A DNA stretch of 64,000 nucleotides from Setoptus koraiensis (lineage: Eukaryota > Arthropoda): assembly GCA_048013815.1 (NCBI GenBank), contig CM106585.1, forward strand, positions 4,712,001-4,776,000. Reading direction: 5' to 3'. A program made the position numbers and the translations under genes. Of this stretch, positions 53,926 to 64,000 are shown in pieces. The notes beneath the pieces are model-generated. The model saw only the letters and a list, made by a program, of their open reading frames with translations, did no database searches and was not told the DNA's origin. Numbering within the stretch: position 1 is the stretch's first letter; each line of letters starts with the position of its first letter.

Positions 53926-54609
53926 GGCCCCGACAATTTTACAGGAATTTCTAGTGCTGAGCTAATGACGCTAAGGAGAACATACTTCGACACGCCATAT
54001 TGTGAGAGAAAAGTTTGAGCTGGGTCGATTGTTCGTCAATTGAGTTGGACCAATCTGAAGATAGTGCTGGAGGGACGAATCGAATCATATTAGACGAATT
54101 ATATTAGGCAATGGTCAAATATTAAATAAATTTATGAAAACAACAACCTGTTCGGGTCGAATAGTTATTTGGTTCAAACCAGCGGCATTTGTTAGAGCTG
54201 TCAGAAACACTATTGTAAAGCTCATCCGAATGAAAAACCAATCGACGGTCGAGAGTCGATAGTTGATCGTTGACCCGTGTGTTTCACACGTTGTGATACA
54301 ATCGTCTTAGAGATAACATATCTAACTCTTGGCTTGGTAGAGCCGTCACTCCTGTGCAAACCAAATACTCCATAACACATGTCTCAAGTGACATTATTAT
54401 TATCAAGTAAAAGGTAAAGATAATTTTCTTAATGATTCAACCGCTGCTCCCATCAAAGCAATAATACACGGCGAAGATAATTGGTAGCAGAGGGAGAGTT
54501 ACGATAAACTAATCGAGAAAAAAATTGTCAACTTGCCAATGCTGTGTTGCATCGGACACTGTCAGTTTTTTTTCTCATTGTTCTATTCTTGTAACTCTCC
54601 CTCCAACAG

Positions 54610-54965
54610 GGTAACCTAGGGAGTATGAACTCTCAGATTTTTTTATAATTGGTTTATTCATGTAGATCTCGACGAGTTGAGTCTAAATCGGGTAACCGTT
54701 TACCCGTTTTATTCTTTATTCACTGTCAAGACTGGCACTCACAAGTCAGCGATCTGCTTTTATAGCCTCCGCAACGCATTTGGCCGGTCGGCGTGTGCCA
54801 AAAAACGCTTCTGGGAATGCGCAAGGCTCAGAAAAGACCAGAATATTCCAGAAACGAAAAATAAAACGGGTAAATAGTTATCCGGTTCGGGCGCAACTCG
54901 CCGAGATCTACAAGAATAGACCAATTATAAAAAAAAAACGGAGAGTTCATACTCCCTAGATTACC
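54610..54965. mobile_element. Foldback MITE with about 100-bp inverted arms
   Basis: GGTAACCTAGGGAGTATGAA at the left is mirrored at the right (TTCATACTCCCTAGATTACC), and complementarity continues through CTCTC, an A/T run, ATAATTGG and GTAGATCTCG to CGGGTAA words. About 356 bp, non-coding. It lies in what is, in the sister units, the promoter flank of a TCTP gene. Confidence 0.85.
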
Positions 54966-55432
54966 TTGTCAATTATGAAGTAAATAAATTACTTGGTATC
55001 CCCTCACAATCCAGACAATAACCTACGATCTACGCGCCTCAGTCGGTGAACTGTGTGCTGTTCATTTGCTACTCCCAAGTTCTCCCTCACTCTCCCAAAT
55101 CGCCAGAAAACTGAGGAAAAAGAAAAATTTCAGCTGACGAGAAAAAAAAGTGTGAGCGATTTCGTGACCAACATTGTGGCTAATATCGTGACATTTCTCC
55201 TTATTAAAAGTTTGAAGATGCACGTACATAACCCCCCTGCGATTTAACAATACATTATTAGTGAGTAGACATATAAAGATAATTTTACAATTGATTCAAC
55301 TACTGCTCTCATCAAAACAATCATATACGTCGAGGCCAATCGAGGACACACACACAACCAACAGATAGACGGACACATCTAACCACTAAACAATAAGCTA
55401 GTTTAATTTAGCAATAACAACAATTATTCAAA

Positions 55433-56460
55433 ATGATCATCTTCAGAGATATTATCAGCGATGACGAAATGCTCACTGACGAATACGAAATGAACATAGT
55501 GGACGACTGTCTCTATGAGGTCACTTGTCGATATGTCACAAGAAAAGAGGACCGAATTAAATTGTGCGGTGACGATGGAAGCGATGATGGAGACGACGAT
55601 TCTGAAATCGAAAGCGGACTAGACTTGGTGCTTGATCAACGTCTAATTGAGATCGAAATGGACCAGATCGGCTTCATGCAACATATGAGATACTACCTAA
55701 AAAAGTAAGTATTTCTCTGCAATTTCAACACTTATGTCCATTCTTTTTACGACTACTTCACAATAATGATAACTGTTCTTCATATTCTTCACCATTTACA
55801 TTACATATCTGATCAATTATCCGACATCATGCCATCATCAGTCTGAGTCGTAAATTGGAAGAATCTCACAAATCAGATGCAGAGTTTAAAGAGTCCGCTG
55901 GTAAAATCATGCATGCTGTCAAGCTGATTCAACCCAAACTAAAGGATTGTAAATTCTTCACTGGCCAAAGCGCCAAAGAGGATGCCATGATAGCATTGTT
56001 GGAGTGCAGAAAAAACGCAAACGGTCAAGAAACGCCAATGATGCTTTTCTTCAAGCATGGACTTGACCACCATGAGGTTGAGACCACATCAAGCTTCAAT
56101 CGCTTTATTAAATCGTACATTGCAACGTTAGTATCACCCCACGATTCCATCACTTGTTCACATCTTTTTCACGACTGTTCCGCAATGATGATAACCAATC
56201 TTCATATTTCATAATTAATTATCTGATATTGTGCCAACTTCAGAGTCAATAGTAATTCCAATCAGAGCGACTTCAATGTGGAGATGAGAGAGCTCAAAGA
56301 CAAAATGGCCAACGCTGTCAAGCTGATATTTCCCAAAGCACAGGATTGTAGATTTTTCACTGCCAAAAGCCCGGATGCCAGGGTGGTATTATTGAAATGC
56401 AGAGACGATGCCAACGGTGAGCCAGTCTTGTTTTGCATCAAGCACGGATCTGACATTTAA
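55433..56460 (+). CDS. TCTP paralog 1 with a duplicated last exon, about 258 aa
   Basis: Exons inferred at 55433-55704, 55842-56126 and 56244-56460, all phase 2 junctions. Exon 1 starts MIIFRDIISDDEMLTDEYEM and has an acidic loop (GDDGSDDGDDD) in place of the usual flexible loop; exon 2 continues as a normal TCTP (LSRKLEES, KDCKFFTGQS, MIALLECRK, MMLFFKHGL). Instead of stopping, exon 2 runs on into a short stretch (SSFNRFIKSYIAT) that looks like the end of a TCTP exon 1 and has its own donor, followed by a second exon-2 copy (DCRFFTAKS, FCIKHGSDI). It thus encodes one TCTP plus an extra C-terminal half. TCTP is a small Mss4-like cytosolic protein, also secreted without signal peptide (histamine-releasing factor). 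Confidence 0.8.
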
Positions 56461-56505
56461 AGAGTTAAAAACTAAGCACTGGTTAGCGCTCAATGGTCTA
56501 GACCA

Positions 56506-56600
56506 CTTTCTGCCATTTCTGCCAGAGTATAAACCGTTTCTGCCATTTCTGCCGTTTCTGCCATTTCTGCCGTTTCTGCCATTTCTGCCGTTTCTGCCAG
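56506..56600. repeat. 9-bp TTTCTGCCR minisatellite
   Basis: About nine to ten units of TTTCTGCCA/TTTCTGCCG just after TCTP paralog 1, interrupted once by an AGTATAAACCG segment. Confidence 0.9.
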
Positions 56601-57147
56601 TATTAGTAGAAAGTGGCAGAAAGTCCGTGTGGTATAAATCATTTCTACCGGCACACTAACGACAACACGATGAAGGGGAAAAGTCTATGAACTTTCTTGC
56701 TGCAAAAGAGGGAAGAGAAGAAAATTTCAACTGATAAGACCGGCTAGCTCCGCTCGCCCGACCCAGAAACAAGGAGTCTCGGTGAAAATCACAAGAATGC
56801 TCAGGTACTAGGACCAGAATCATGTTTCAACTCCTATGGCCTCAAGCCCGTGATTTTAGAAGAGCATGATTGGTGTTCTTTCAACGTTGGCATCTTCGCT
56901 CAACTACAGTGATAATGAAGTAAGTGCTATCGCACATTTCTAGCACTTATTGCCATTCATTTTACGAATGTCCTACAATGATGGTAACACAAGCATCGAA
57001 ATTCGTCCTGCCTCATAACTATTAGTGCGAAATGCGCAATGTGAGCCAGGGCGAGTCCTGCTAGTTTCTTCTAGTAAACATTCGCCTCGTAACTCATACT
57101 TCAATTACTTTGATTAAGTCAACTTCTTTCATTAGCGTTAAACCGAA

Positions 57148-57500
57148 CGAGTTGTGTAATATTATTCGCAGTACGATGATATGATAATTTCAAGTGCGAT
57201 GAGTGAGCATGTTTGTGTCGGCATAAGATGTTGCTTATCGTACTTATTTTCAGTTTTCAGAGCTTGATAGTTGCCGCTTTAGCTATTTCAACTTCGTCAA
57301 ATTTTTTTATTGACTCGTCGAAGCTTTCCGTCGTCAGAGCATCGATCGCGTGTTGCAACAGTACATTGAATAAACACTCTGCATTAGCAACAATCATACA
57401 ATAATCCGCACTAGGATATTCCTTTAAATTCTTATTAATGAGCGATCATTTCTATATCGCATTGCTTTCACTTATGCCAGTGAGGTTCACGAGGTAAGTT
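57148..57500 (+). pseudogene. Reductase (HSD17B12-like) 5' relic 1
   Basis: It matches the 5' flank of the gene at 52939, then short decayed coding pieces (CCGCACTAGGATATTCC for GSALGYS, then words aligning to the TDGIG-to-HKLG region) before similarity is lost near 57500. No open frame remains. A near-identical relic sits at about 60655-61015. Confidence 0.7.
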
Positions 57501-57715
57501 ACGAACCGCTCTTGCTCTTATTACGTGGTGAGTGATTATTCCAGTATTTCGAGAGGGCGTAGTCATTTGAGGGTGTGAAGATGTGAAAGTAGATGATCAG
57601 TACCTGAGGAGGAGTTTCATTGATTTAATCGAGAAAAAAGTTGTCGAATTGCAATCTCTATGCTGCATGAGATACTGAATGTACATAAAGTATTCATGAT
57701 GACACGGTTGACACT

Positions 57716-57742
57716 TTTTGCCCCTCTCCTATATGGCAGTTC
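57716..57742 (+). promoter_or_regulatory. Conserved promoter motif of TCTP paralog 2
   Basis: TTTTTGCCCCTCTCCTATAT followed by GGCAG, about 240 bp before the ATG, recurs at 59243-59269 and 61239-61265. The pyrimidine stretch CTCTCC resembles a 5'TOP start, known for TCTP mRNAs, and the GATGGCAG form at 59260 resembles a YY1/Pho site. Confidence 0.4.
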
Positions 57743-57967
57743 CTAGTGAAATTGATTATCTGGAAAATTCATTACAATATTTTATTAGTAAATGGACATA
57801 TGAAGATATTTTCAATATTGATTCAACTATTTCTACCATCAAAGCAATCGTATACGGCGAAGCCAATTGAGGACACACACGTAGCCAACAGATAGACGGG
57901 AGCGCTTAACTATAACAAACTATAACAATAGTCGACACCAATTCAATAATAACAACTATTTTTCAAA

Positions 57968-58559
57968 ATGATCGTCTACAAAGATATTATCACCGATGAC
58001 CAGATGTTCAGTGACACATACGAAATTAACCTGGTGGACGACTGTCTCTATGAGGTCACAACAAATCGGTCTGCCGATGGCAACTGTCCGGAAGACGGAG
58101 TCGACTTGGTGCAAGGTTTCCGTCTAATGGAGACCGGGTTTGACACAAAAAGCTTCCTCAAACATCTTAAAGACTACAAAATGAAGTAACTATCACCCCA
58201 CATTTCTAGCTTTGATCGTCATTCATCTTACGAACCTTTCACAACGATAGTAACCAATCTTCATATTTCATATATGTCACATATTGATCCATTATACATT
58301 AATTATCCTACATCGTGTCATCTTCAGTCTTCGTGTCCTATTGACAGAAGCCGGTGCAGAGATTCATGATTTTGAACCCCAGGTCCTGCGTGCTATCGAG
58401 CTGATTCGACCCAAATTAGAACATTGTAGATTCTTCACTGGCGAAAGCGGCATTGAGTATGGCATGGTAGCATTGTTGGAGTGCAGAAAAGACGCAAACG
58501 GTCAAGAAAAGCCAATCATGCTTTTCTTCAAGCACGGACTAAAGGCCGTAGAAATTTAA
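57968..58559 (+). CDS. TCTP paralog 2, 149 aa
   Basis: Exons inferred at 57968-58185 and 58328-58559 (phase 2, GTAACT donor). It opens MIVYKDIITDDQMFSDTYEI, the TCTP start, has a shortened loop (SADGNCPEDG) and keeps GVDLVQGFRLMETGF, HCRFFTGESGIEYGMVALLE and PIMLFFKHGL. Close to the normal family length of about 170. No signal peptide, as usual for TCTP. Its upstream region is almost identical to that of paralog 4 (57.03-57.95 kb versus 60.55-61.49 kb), showing a recent duplication of the promoter while the coding parts have diverged. Confidence 0.85.
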
Positions 58560-58569
58560 TTCTTAGTGG

Positions 58570-59240
58570 CCGTGGAAATATTGCACAGTTTTCGAGGATC
58601 ATTCTCGGCAGAACGTTCCTTCTTTTTTTCGTTATTCTTTGTAAATTAATCAGCATATAGATCATCTCCATCCTACTCCTCGAAAATACAATCGCTCAAT
58701 TCGTCATTTTTCGCAGGTTTGCAACCAAACCTGGGCACTCAGTGGTCCGTGGCACGGGCCCAAACGACACCTCATTCGTGTCTTTGGTCCCGGTCTCTGT
58801 GATATCTCTCTGTTTGGTTGTGACTAATGGTCACTGACCATCAAAACTCATTCTGCAACATAGCAACTATTGATACGAACTGAGTGTTATGAGCCAGAAC
58901 AAAATTCCATAGTTTCTTCCAACGAGCACTCGTCCTATAACTTTGATTGAATCAACTTCTTTTGCTAACCGTAAACCAAATGAGCTGATATGTTTGTGTC
59001 GACTATGTTTTTATTATTACGTGGTTCGTGATTATTCCAGTATTTCGATTGGGCGGAGTCATTTGAGGGTGTGAAGGGATGAAAGATTTGCGTGCGCTCG
59101 AGAAGAAGATAATTAGTACCCGGGGAGGAGTGACATTAATTTAATCGAGAAAAAAGTCATCAAATCGCAATTTCCGTGCGTAATCGGACACTGAATGCAC
59201 ATGTGTATAAAACGGTGGCTCACAATGGAGCCGCCAAGAA
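58570..59240. other. Spacer between TCTP paralogs 2 and 3
   Basis: Contains flank sequence shared with the other array units (for example TTACGTGGTTCGTGATTATT near 59016 and the AATCGAGAAAAAAGT words near 59143). No gene. Confidence 0.5.
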
Positions 59241-59269
59241 CACTTTTCGCCGCTCTCCTAGATGGCAGT
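59206..59269 (+). promoter_or_regulatory. TATA box and conserved motif of TCTP paralog 3
   Basis: TATAAAA at 59206-59212, then CTTTTCGCCGCTCTCCTAGA and TGGCAG about 37-60 bp further on. The sister promoters have CATAAAG in place of TATAAAA, so this copy has the strongest TATA box. Confidence 0.45.
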
Positions 59270-59418
59270 TTTTTTAACGATTCAACTTTTGCTACCATCA
59301 AAGCAATCATATACGGCGAAGCCAATTGAGGACACACACGTAGCCAACAGGTAGATGGACGCGCTTAACTATTAAACAATAATCGACCTCAATTCAGTAA
59401 TAGTAACAATTTCTCAGA

Positions 59419-60049
59419 ATGATCATCTTCAGAGATATTCTCAGCGATGATGAAATGTTCACTGACGAATACGAAATGAACATAGTGGACGACTGTCTCT
59501 ATGAGATCACTTGTCGATATGTCACAAGAAAAGAGGACCGAATTAAATTGTGCGGTGACGATGGAAGCGATGATGGAGACGACGATTCCGAAATCGAAAG
59601 CGGACTAGACTTGGTGCTTGATAAAAGTCTAATTGAAACCGAATTCGACGTGGACAGCTTTGAGAACTATATCAGAGACTACTTAAAATCGTAGGTATCA
59701 CTCCGCTTTTCCAATTCAATTTTACGAATGTTTCACAATGATGGTAACCATTTCTCATATTTCATATATACTCATATAATTAATTATCTAACATCGAGTC
59801 ATATTCAGTCTCAGTCTTAAATGGAAAGAATTAGGCAAGTCAGATGCAGAAATGAGAGAGGCCAATAAAAAGGTAACCCAAGCTTTCAAGCTGATCCTTC
59901 CCAAAGTAAAGAATTGTAAATTCTTCACCGGTCAAAGCGGCAGATTGAATAACATGGTAGCATTATTGGAGCTCAGAAAAGATGCCAGCGGCCAAGAAAC
60001 GCCAATCATGCTCTTCATCAAGCACGGACTTGAGTCCAATGAAATTTAA
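59419..60049 (+). CDS. TCTP paralog 3, 170 aa
   Basis: Exons inferred at 59419-59690 and 59809-60049 (phase 2). Exon 1 is almost identical to that of paralog 1 (same acidic GDDGSDDGDDDSEIESGLDL loop), but its last about 20 residues and exon 2 differ, a mosaic that points to gene conversion or unequal exchange within the array. Exon 2 keeps NCKFFTGQSGRLNNMVALLE and PIMLFIKHGL. The length equals that of ordinary TCTP. Likely intact and functional. Confidence 0.87.
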
Positions 60050-60487
60050 CACTTGGCACCATTCTTTTTTCCTCGTTCTTCTTTGCAAAATAATAAACAT
60101 CTGGATCCGCTCTACGGGGCCCCTCAATAATACAATCTTGTTACAACCTTGACCTTGTGTATACTCAATATCTACCGTTGAAAGGGAGCAGCGAGAAAAA
60201 TACCGCGAGAGATATATATCTCGAAGTATGTATATCTATGAATCCACCCATGACAGTTGTCATCATGCCAATTGGCATGCTGACAAATGTTATCGAATAA
60301 GAGATTGAGTGAGTGTTGAGAGCAGAATTCAGTTGGATTTCAGTCGCCACTGAATGAAGATTATAGAATATAGTTGGAATCCGATCAATGAGTCGAAAGA
60401 AGTATAATCGAAGTTGTAATTAATTTATTCAAATTGTTAGTCATGGAACGGATGTTTTGGTAAGAGGTACCACCAAAACTTGTTCTG

Positions 60488-60541
60488 CCTCACAACACCC
60501 ACTCAAGTCCCATTAGTAGGAATTGAGTGGCTGTTGTGAGG
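60488..60541. repeat. Hairpin, 19-bp stem with one mismatch
   Basis: CCTCACAACACCCACTCAA and its near-perfect reverse complement are separated by 17 bases. It lies at the left edge of the duplicated unit leading to TCTP paralog 4; paralog 2's unit has a shorter degenerate version, so it may mark a small insertion or a duplication junction. Confidence 0.75.
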
Positions 60542-60654
60542 CACTCAATTCCAGAACGAGTCCTGCTAGTTTCTTCCAGTAAACATTCGCCTCGTAACTC
60601 ATACTTCAATTAATTTGATTGAGTCAACTTCTTTCATTAGCGTAAAACCGAACG

Positions 60655-61015
60655 AGTTGTGTAATATTATTCGCAGTACGATGATATGATAATTTCAAGT
60701 GCGATGAGTGAGCATGTTTGTGTCGGCATAAGATGTTGCTTATCGTACTTATTTTCAGTTTTCAGAGCTTGATAGTTGCCGCTTTAGCTATTTCAACTTC
60801 GTCAAATTTTTTTATTGACTCGTCGAAGCTTTCCGTCGTCAGAGCATCGATCGCGCGTTGCAACAGTACAATGAATAAACACTCAGTATGAGCAACAATC
60901 ATACAATAATCCGCACTAGGATATTCCTTTAAATTCTTATTAATGAGTGATCATTTCTATTTCGCATCGCTTTCATTTATGCCAATGAGGTTCACGAGGT
61001 AAGTTACGAACCGCT
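60655..61015 (+). pseudogene. Reductase (HSD17B12-like) 5' relic 2
   Basis: Near-identical to relic 1 (offset about 3504), with the same decayed coding words. It is part of a duplicated block (about 60550-61500) also carrying the TCTP promoter. Confidence 0.7.
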
Positions 61016-61238
61016 CTCGCTCTTATTACGTGGTGAGTGATTATTCCAGTATTTCGAGAGGGCGTAGTCATTTGAGGGTGTGAAGATGTGAAAGATTTGC
61101 GTACGCTCGAGAAGTAGATGATCAGTGCCTGAGGAGGAGTTTCCTTGATTTGATCGAGAAAAAAGTTGTCAAATTGCAATCTCTATGCTGCATCAGACAC
61201 TGAATGTGCATAAAGTATTCATGATGACACGGTTGACA

Positions 61239-61265
61239 CTTTTTGCCGCTCTCCTATATGGCACT
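61239..61265 (+). promoter_or_regulatory. Conserved promoter motif of TCTP paralog 4
   Basis: TTTTTGCCGCTCTCCTATAT followed by GGCA, as upstream of paralogs 2 and 3. Confidence 0.4.
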
Positions 61266-61506
61266 TCCTAGTGAAATTGATTATCTGGAAAATTCATTAC
61301 AATATTTTATTAGTAAATGGACATATAAAGATATTTTCAATATTGATTCAACTATTTCTACCATCAAAGCAATCGTATACGGCGAAGCCAATTGAGGACA
61401 CACACGTAGCCAACAGATAGACGGGAGCGCTTAACTATAACAAACTATAACAATAGTCGACTCCAATTTAATATTATTGAATCAATAATAACAACAATTT
61501 TTCAAA

Positions 61507-62081
61507 ATGATCGTCTACACAGATTTTGTATCAGGTGACGCAATGTTCACTGACGTGTCCCAAGCAAAACTAGTGGACGACTGTCTCTATGAGGTCACCT
61601 GTCGAAAACAAGACGGTGAGAGCGGAAACGAAACGGGCCTGATAAATGGTGAAACTCTCATTCCGACCGACTTTGACCAGGACAGCTTCAACAAGTACAT
61701 TAAGGAATACGCCCGTGCGTAAGTACTGCCCCTCTCTCTCTCTCTAACACTTGCATTCCCATTCACTTTGGGACGGTTTTACAATGATAGAAACCATTCT
61801 TCATATTTCATATATATTACATATAATTAATTATCCGACATCGTGTCATATTCAGTCTCCGTGCTGCATGGAGCGAAGCCGGCAAATCTGCCGCAGAAAT
61901 GAAAGAGTTTCAAGTCAAGGTGAACCAAGCTATCAAGCTGATCCGACCAAAAGTAAACGATTGTAAATTTTTCAGAGGCCAAAGCAACAATCCGGATGCC
62001 ATGGTAGCACTATTGGATCACTCAGGAGATGAGCCAGTCATGCTCTTCATCAAGCACGGACTTAAGGAAGTAAAATATTAA
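61507..62081 (+). CDS. TCTP paralog 4, 145 aa
   Basis: Exons inferred at 61507-61718 and 61856-62081 (phase 2, GTAAGT donor). Starts MIVYTDFVSGDAMFTDVSQA; the loop is short (KQDGESGNETG) and the remainder keeps DDCLYEVTC, FNKYIKEY, DCKFFRGQSNNPDAMVALLD and PVMLFIKHGL. It is the most diverged of the four in exon 1 but retains the NPDAMVALLD block closest to canonical TCTP. No signal peptide. Confidence 0.85.
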
Positions 62082-62119
62082 CATTTAGCATCATCTAGCG
62101 TTGATTAATGATCGCTTGT

Positions 62120-62475
62120 TTCAGCCTATCAATCATATATCGCTTATCGCGTGGTTTGTGGATATTAGAATGGGATCTGCACTGGGATATGCCGTTAAAT
62201 ATTAGCCGAGCGCCAACTCTTGTGCGATCAGTAGCGGTTGCACTGACGGCATCGATTTGGCTTATGCTATCAAGTTGCATGGGCTAGGCTACAATTTGCT
62301 AATGACTGGTCGCAATCAATCAAAGAAAGTGTCAGAGATAAGATAGACGCGAACAATAACAACCAGCAAATTGAGTTACATGCAGCAGACTTCTGTCACC
62401 TTAATATTTATGATGACATCAGAGCTGAAATCAGGAGAATAGTCACACAAAACAACGAACGGATAGATGAAATTT
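62120..62475 (+). pseudogene. Reductase (HSD17B12-like) coding relic
   Basis: Aligns to about codons 20-140 of the 328-aa reductase (GGATCTGCACTGGGATATGC; GGTTGCACTGACGGCATCGA; a long match through the codons of QQIELHAADFCHLN) but has stop codons (TATTAG at 62203), frame shifts and a truncated end near 62475. It is broken in the middle of the Rossmann fold and cannot make enzyme. Confidence 0.85.
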
Positions 62476-62479
62476 TGAA

Positions 62480-63250
62480 CGAATCATGTCTCCTTGCTCA
62501 TCGTAAACAGGAGGATTCGACAAGACCAGAGTGGGGTCTAAACTGGTATATCATGCTCAGGAGGTTTCCCTTGTTAGAGGTGGACCTGTTTCCTTCTTTG
62601 AGTCGCTTATGAAACCATCCATTGAGGCACTTTTTAGAAGTGAGTGCTATCGTCTGCAGAGAAAATGATGTATTTCGGCAAATCATGAATGTAACATATA
62701 CATATGTCACAATACCACTGATTCGAGATGGTTGTGATATTACACGTTCGTTGTGGCTAATTAAAGATCATCATTTTGTTTTTTTTATATCAAAAAATTG
62801 TCGAAATATTCAGTGAATTTCAACTTTAATCACTTGAATTGATATCCAGAAGTAGAGTAAGGACGTCTAAATTCAGTTCGAAAAATTTATGTGATTGTTG
62901 CAAAAGCTGTTTTTCAGATGGATTTTTGATAGACCCTTTCTTTGTCAGCTATAATTTTGTGAAAGGTTCTGTGGGTGGAAAAAAGGTTTACCTTGCAAGA
63001 GGGGAACAGTTACCTGCTTCCGTTAGACCAACCTTGACCTCGTGTACTCCCTGCAAGTATCACCACGCTGTAAAATGAAATGATTTATATTTGAACTTTC
63101 GCATATGTCCATTCCATGAAATGTCGCCTCAATCTGAGAAATTTGCCTCTCGTGAAACATGTCGGTCGATCATTGAACGACAGATATTCATCTCATAACT
63201 CATACTTCAATCAATTTGATTAAGTCACCTTCTTTCCTTGTGGGTGAAGC
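62480..63250. other. Unassigned spacer in the array
   Basis: No recognised gene. AT-rich 3' half. From about 63190 the flank shared by the reductase copies begins. Confidence 0.4.
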
Positions 63251-63514
63251 ACATAAACTATGTAATATTATTCGCAGTGTGAACATATAAATATTATGAG
63301 TACGATGTGCGAATATGTTCATGTCCTCATAAGTTGCTGTTTACTATTATGCTCGTTTTCAATGTCCAAAGCTTGATAATTGCTGCTGTAGCCCTTTCAA
63401 CTTTGCCACTTTTTATTGACTCGTTGTCGATGCCATTCCGTCGTCCGAGTATAGATCGCACGTTGAAACAAGTGCAGGGACCAAACACACAGTATTAACA
63501 AAACTTGAGCAAAA

Positions 63515-64000
63515 ATGCAAACTCTTTGTATCATAAATGGGGCCGGCTGGTTGATAATCGCTTATTTTTCCCTGTCCATCATATATCGATTATTGCGTGG
63601 CCTGTGGATATTCAAATTGGGATCCGCACTGGGATATTCCGTCAAATTTAAGCCTCGTGCAAATTCTTGGGCGATCATTACCGGTTGCACTGACGGCATC
63701 GGTTTGGCTTATGCTAATAAGTTTCACAAGCTTGGCTACAATTTGCTATTGATTAGTCGCAGTCAATCAAAATTAGAAATCGTCAGAGATCAGATGAACG
63801 CAAACAATAACAACCAGCAAATTGAGTTACATGCAGCAGACTTCTGTCATCTTAATATCTATGATAACATCGGAGCTGAAATTAGGAGGATAGTCACACA
63901 ATACAACGGTCGTATAGATGTTTTAATCAACAATGTGGGCATGTTCTATGATGAACCCGATATCTTTCTCTCACCCAAAGTGACAAGACACAACGAAATA
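63515..64000 (+). CDS. HSD17B12-like reductase, second intact-looking copy (cut by window end)
   Basis: From ATG 63515 to the window end the frame is open and almost identical to the gene at 52939 (differences include W5C, D27G, E46K and N84S). It contains the anchor, TGCTDGIGLAYA and DVLINNVG; the catalytic Tyr/Lys lie beyond the window. A stop lies just upstream of the ATG. The 5' flank matches that of copy 1, so a recent duplication of the whole gene is likely. Whether the 3' half is intact cannot be seen. Confidence 0.85.
   Translation, partial: MQTLCIINGAGWLIIAYFSLSIIYRLLRGLWIFKLGSALGYSVKFKPRANSWAIITGCTDGIGLAYANKFHKLGYNLLLISRSQSKLEIVRDQMNANNNNQQIELHAADFCHLNIYDNIGAEIRRIVTQYNGRIDVLINNVGMFYDEPDIFLSPKVTRHNEI

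Noticed and set aside
56408-56659. Frame with FLPFLPFLP repeats
   Set aside because: It is the 9-bp minisatellite read in frame, downstream of TCTP paralog 1.

Overview
This is nuclear DNA of an animal, most likely an arthropod. The supporting evidence is a dyschronic/whirlin-type scaffold, a PC2 (amontillado-type) convertase, a probable gustatory-type receptor, an NRF-6-type acyltransferase, TATA/Inr-like promoters, AATAAA signals, GT-AG introns (about 60-475 bp) and many CA/GT and CAA/CAG tracts. Several large genes are single-exon, which would fit a small compact genome such as a mite, but the species cannot be fixed from the sequence.

Layout. 1-9.7 kb: gene-poor DNA with simple repeats. 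9.8-13.8 kb: a minus-strand run of five small genes whose products start with a signal peptide or anchor; four have helical, coiled-coil-like tails and four have a TATA element 120-200 bp upstream. 14.2-20.5 kb: gene-poor, partly CpG-rich. 20.9-25.6 kb: a three-exon whirlin/dyschronic scaffold. 26-31 kb: a graveyard of nested terminal-inverted-repeat elements, a NAA35/Mak10 fragment, a RagC/D GTPase pseudogene and a copied receptor tail. 31.2-34.2 kb: a receptor gene and related fragments.

35.1-38.5 kb is the most striking part: two spindle-assembly-checkpoint genes lie tail to tail with 51 bp between stop codons. One is a single ORF joining a BTB/POZ domain to the MAD1 C-terminal half (MAD2-interaction motif, coiled coil, C-terminal domain). 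The other is a BubR1-like protein with ABBA, KEN, GLEBS-like and KARD (PP2A-B56) motifs and a degenerate kinase domain, but no TPR/first-KEN region in its ORF. I know of no described BTB-MAD1 protein; this is the best candidate for something new here.

40.0-41.9 kb: an EHBP1/MICAL-like protein with NPF motifs and a bMERB domain. 42.8-45.1 kb: PC2. 47.9-49.1 kb: an unknown secreted protein. 49.4-52.2 kb: an NRF-6-like acyltransferase. 52.7-64 kb: a segmentally duplicated array in which HSD17B12-like reductase genes and relics alternate with four divergent TCTP (translationally controlled tumor protein) genes, the first carrying a second copy of its last exon.

Homology calls are by eye from recalled family motifs; no database search was run.
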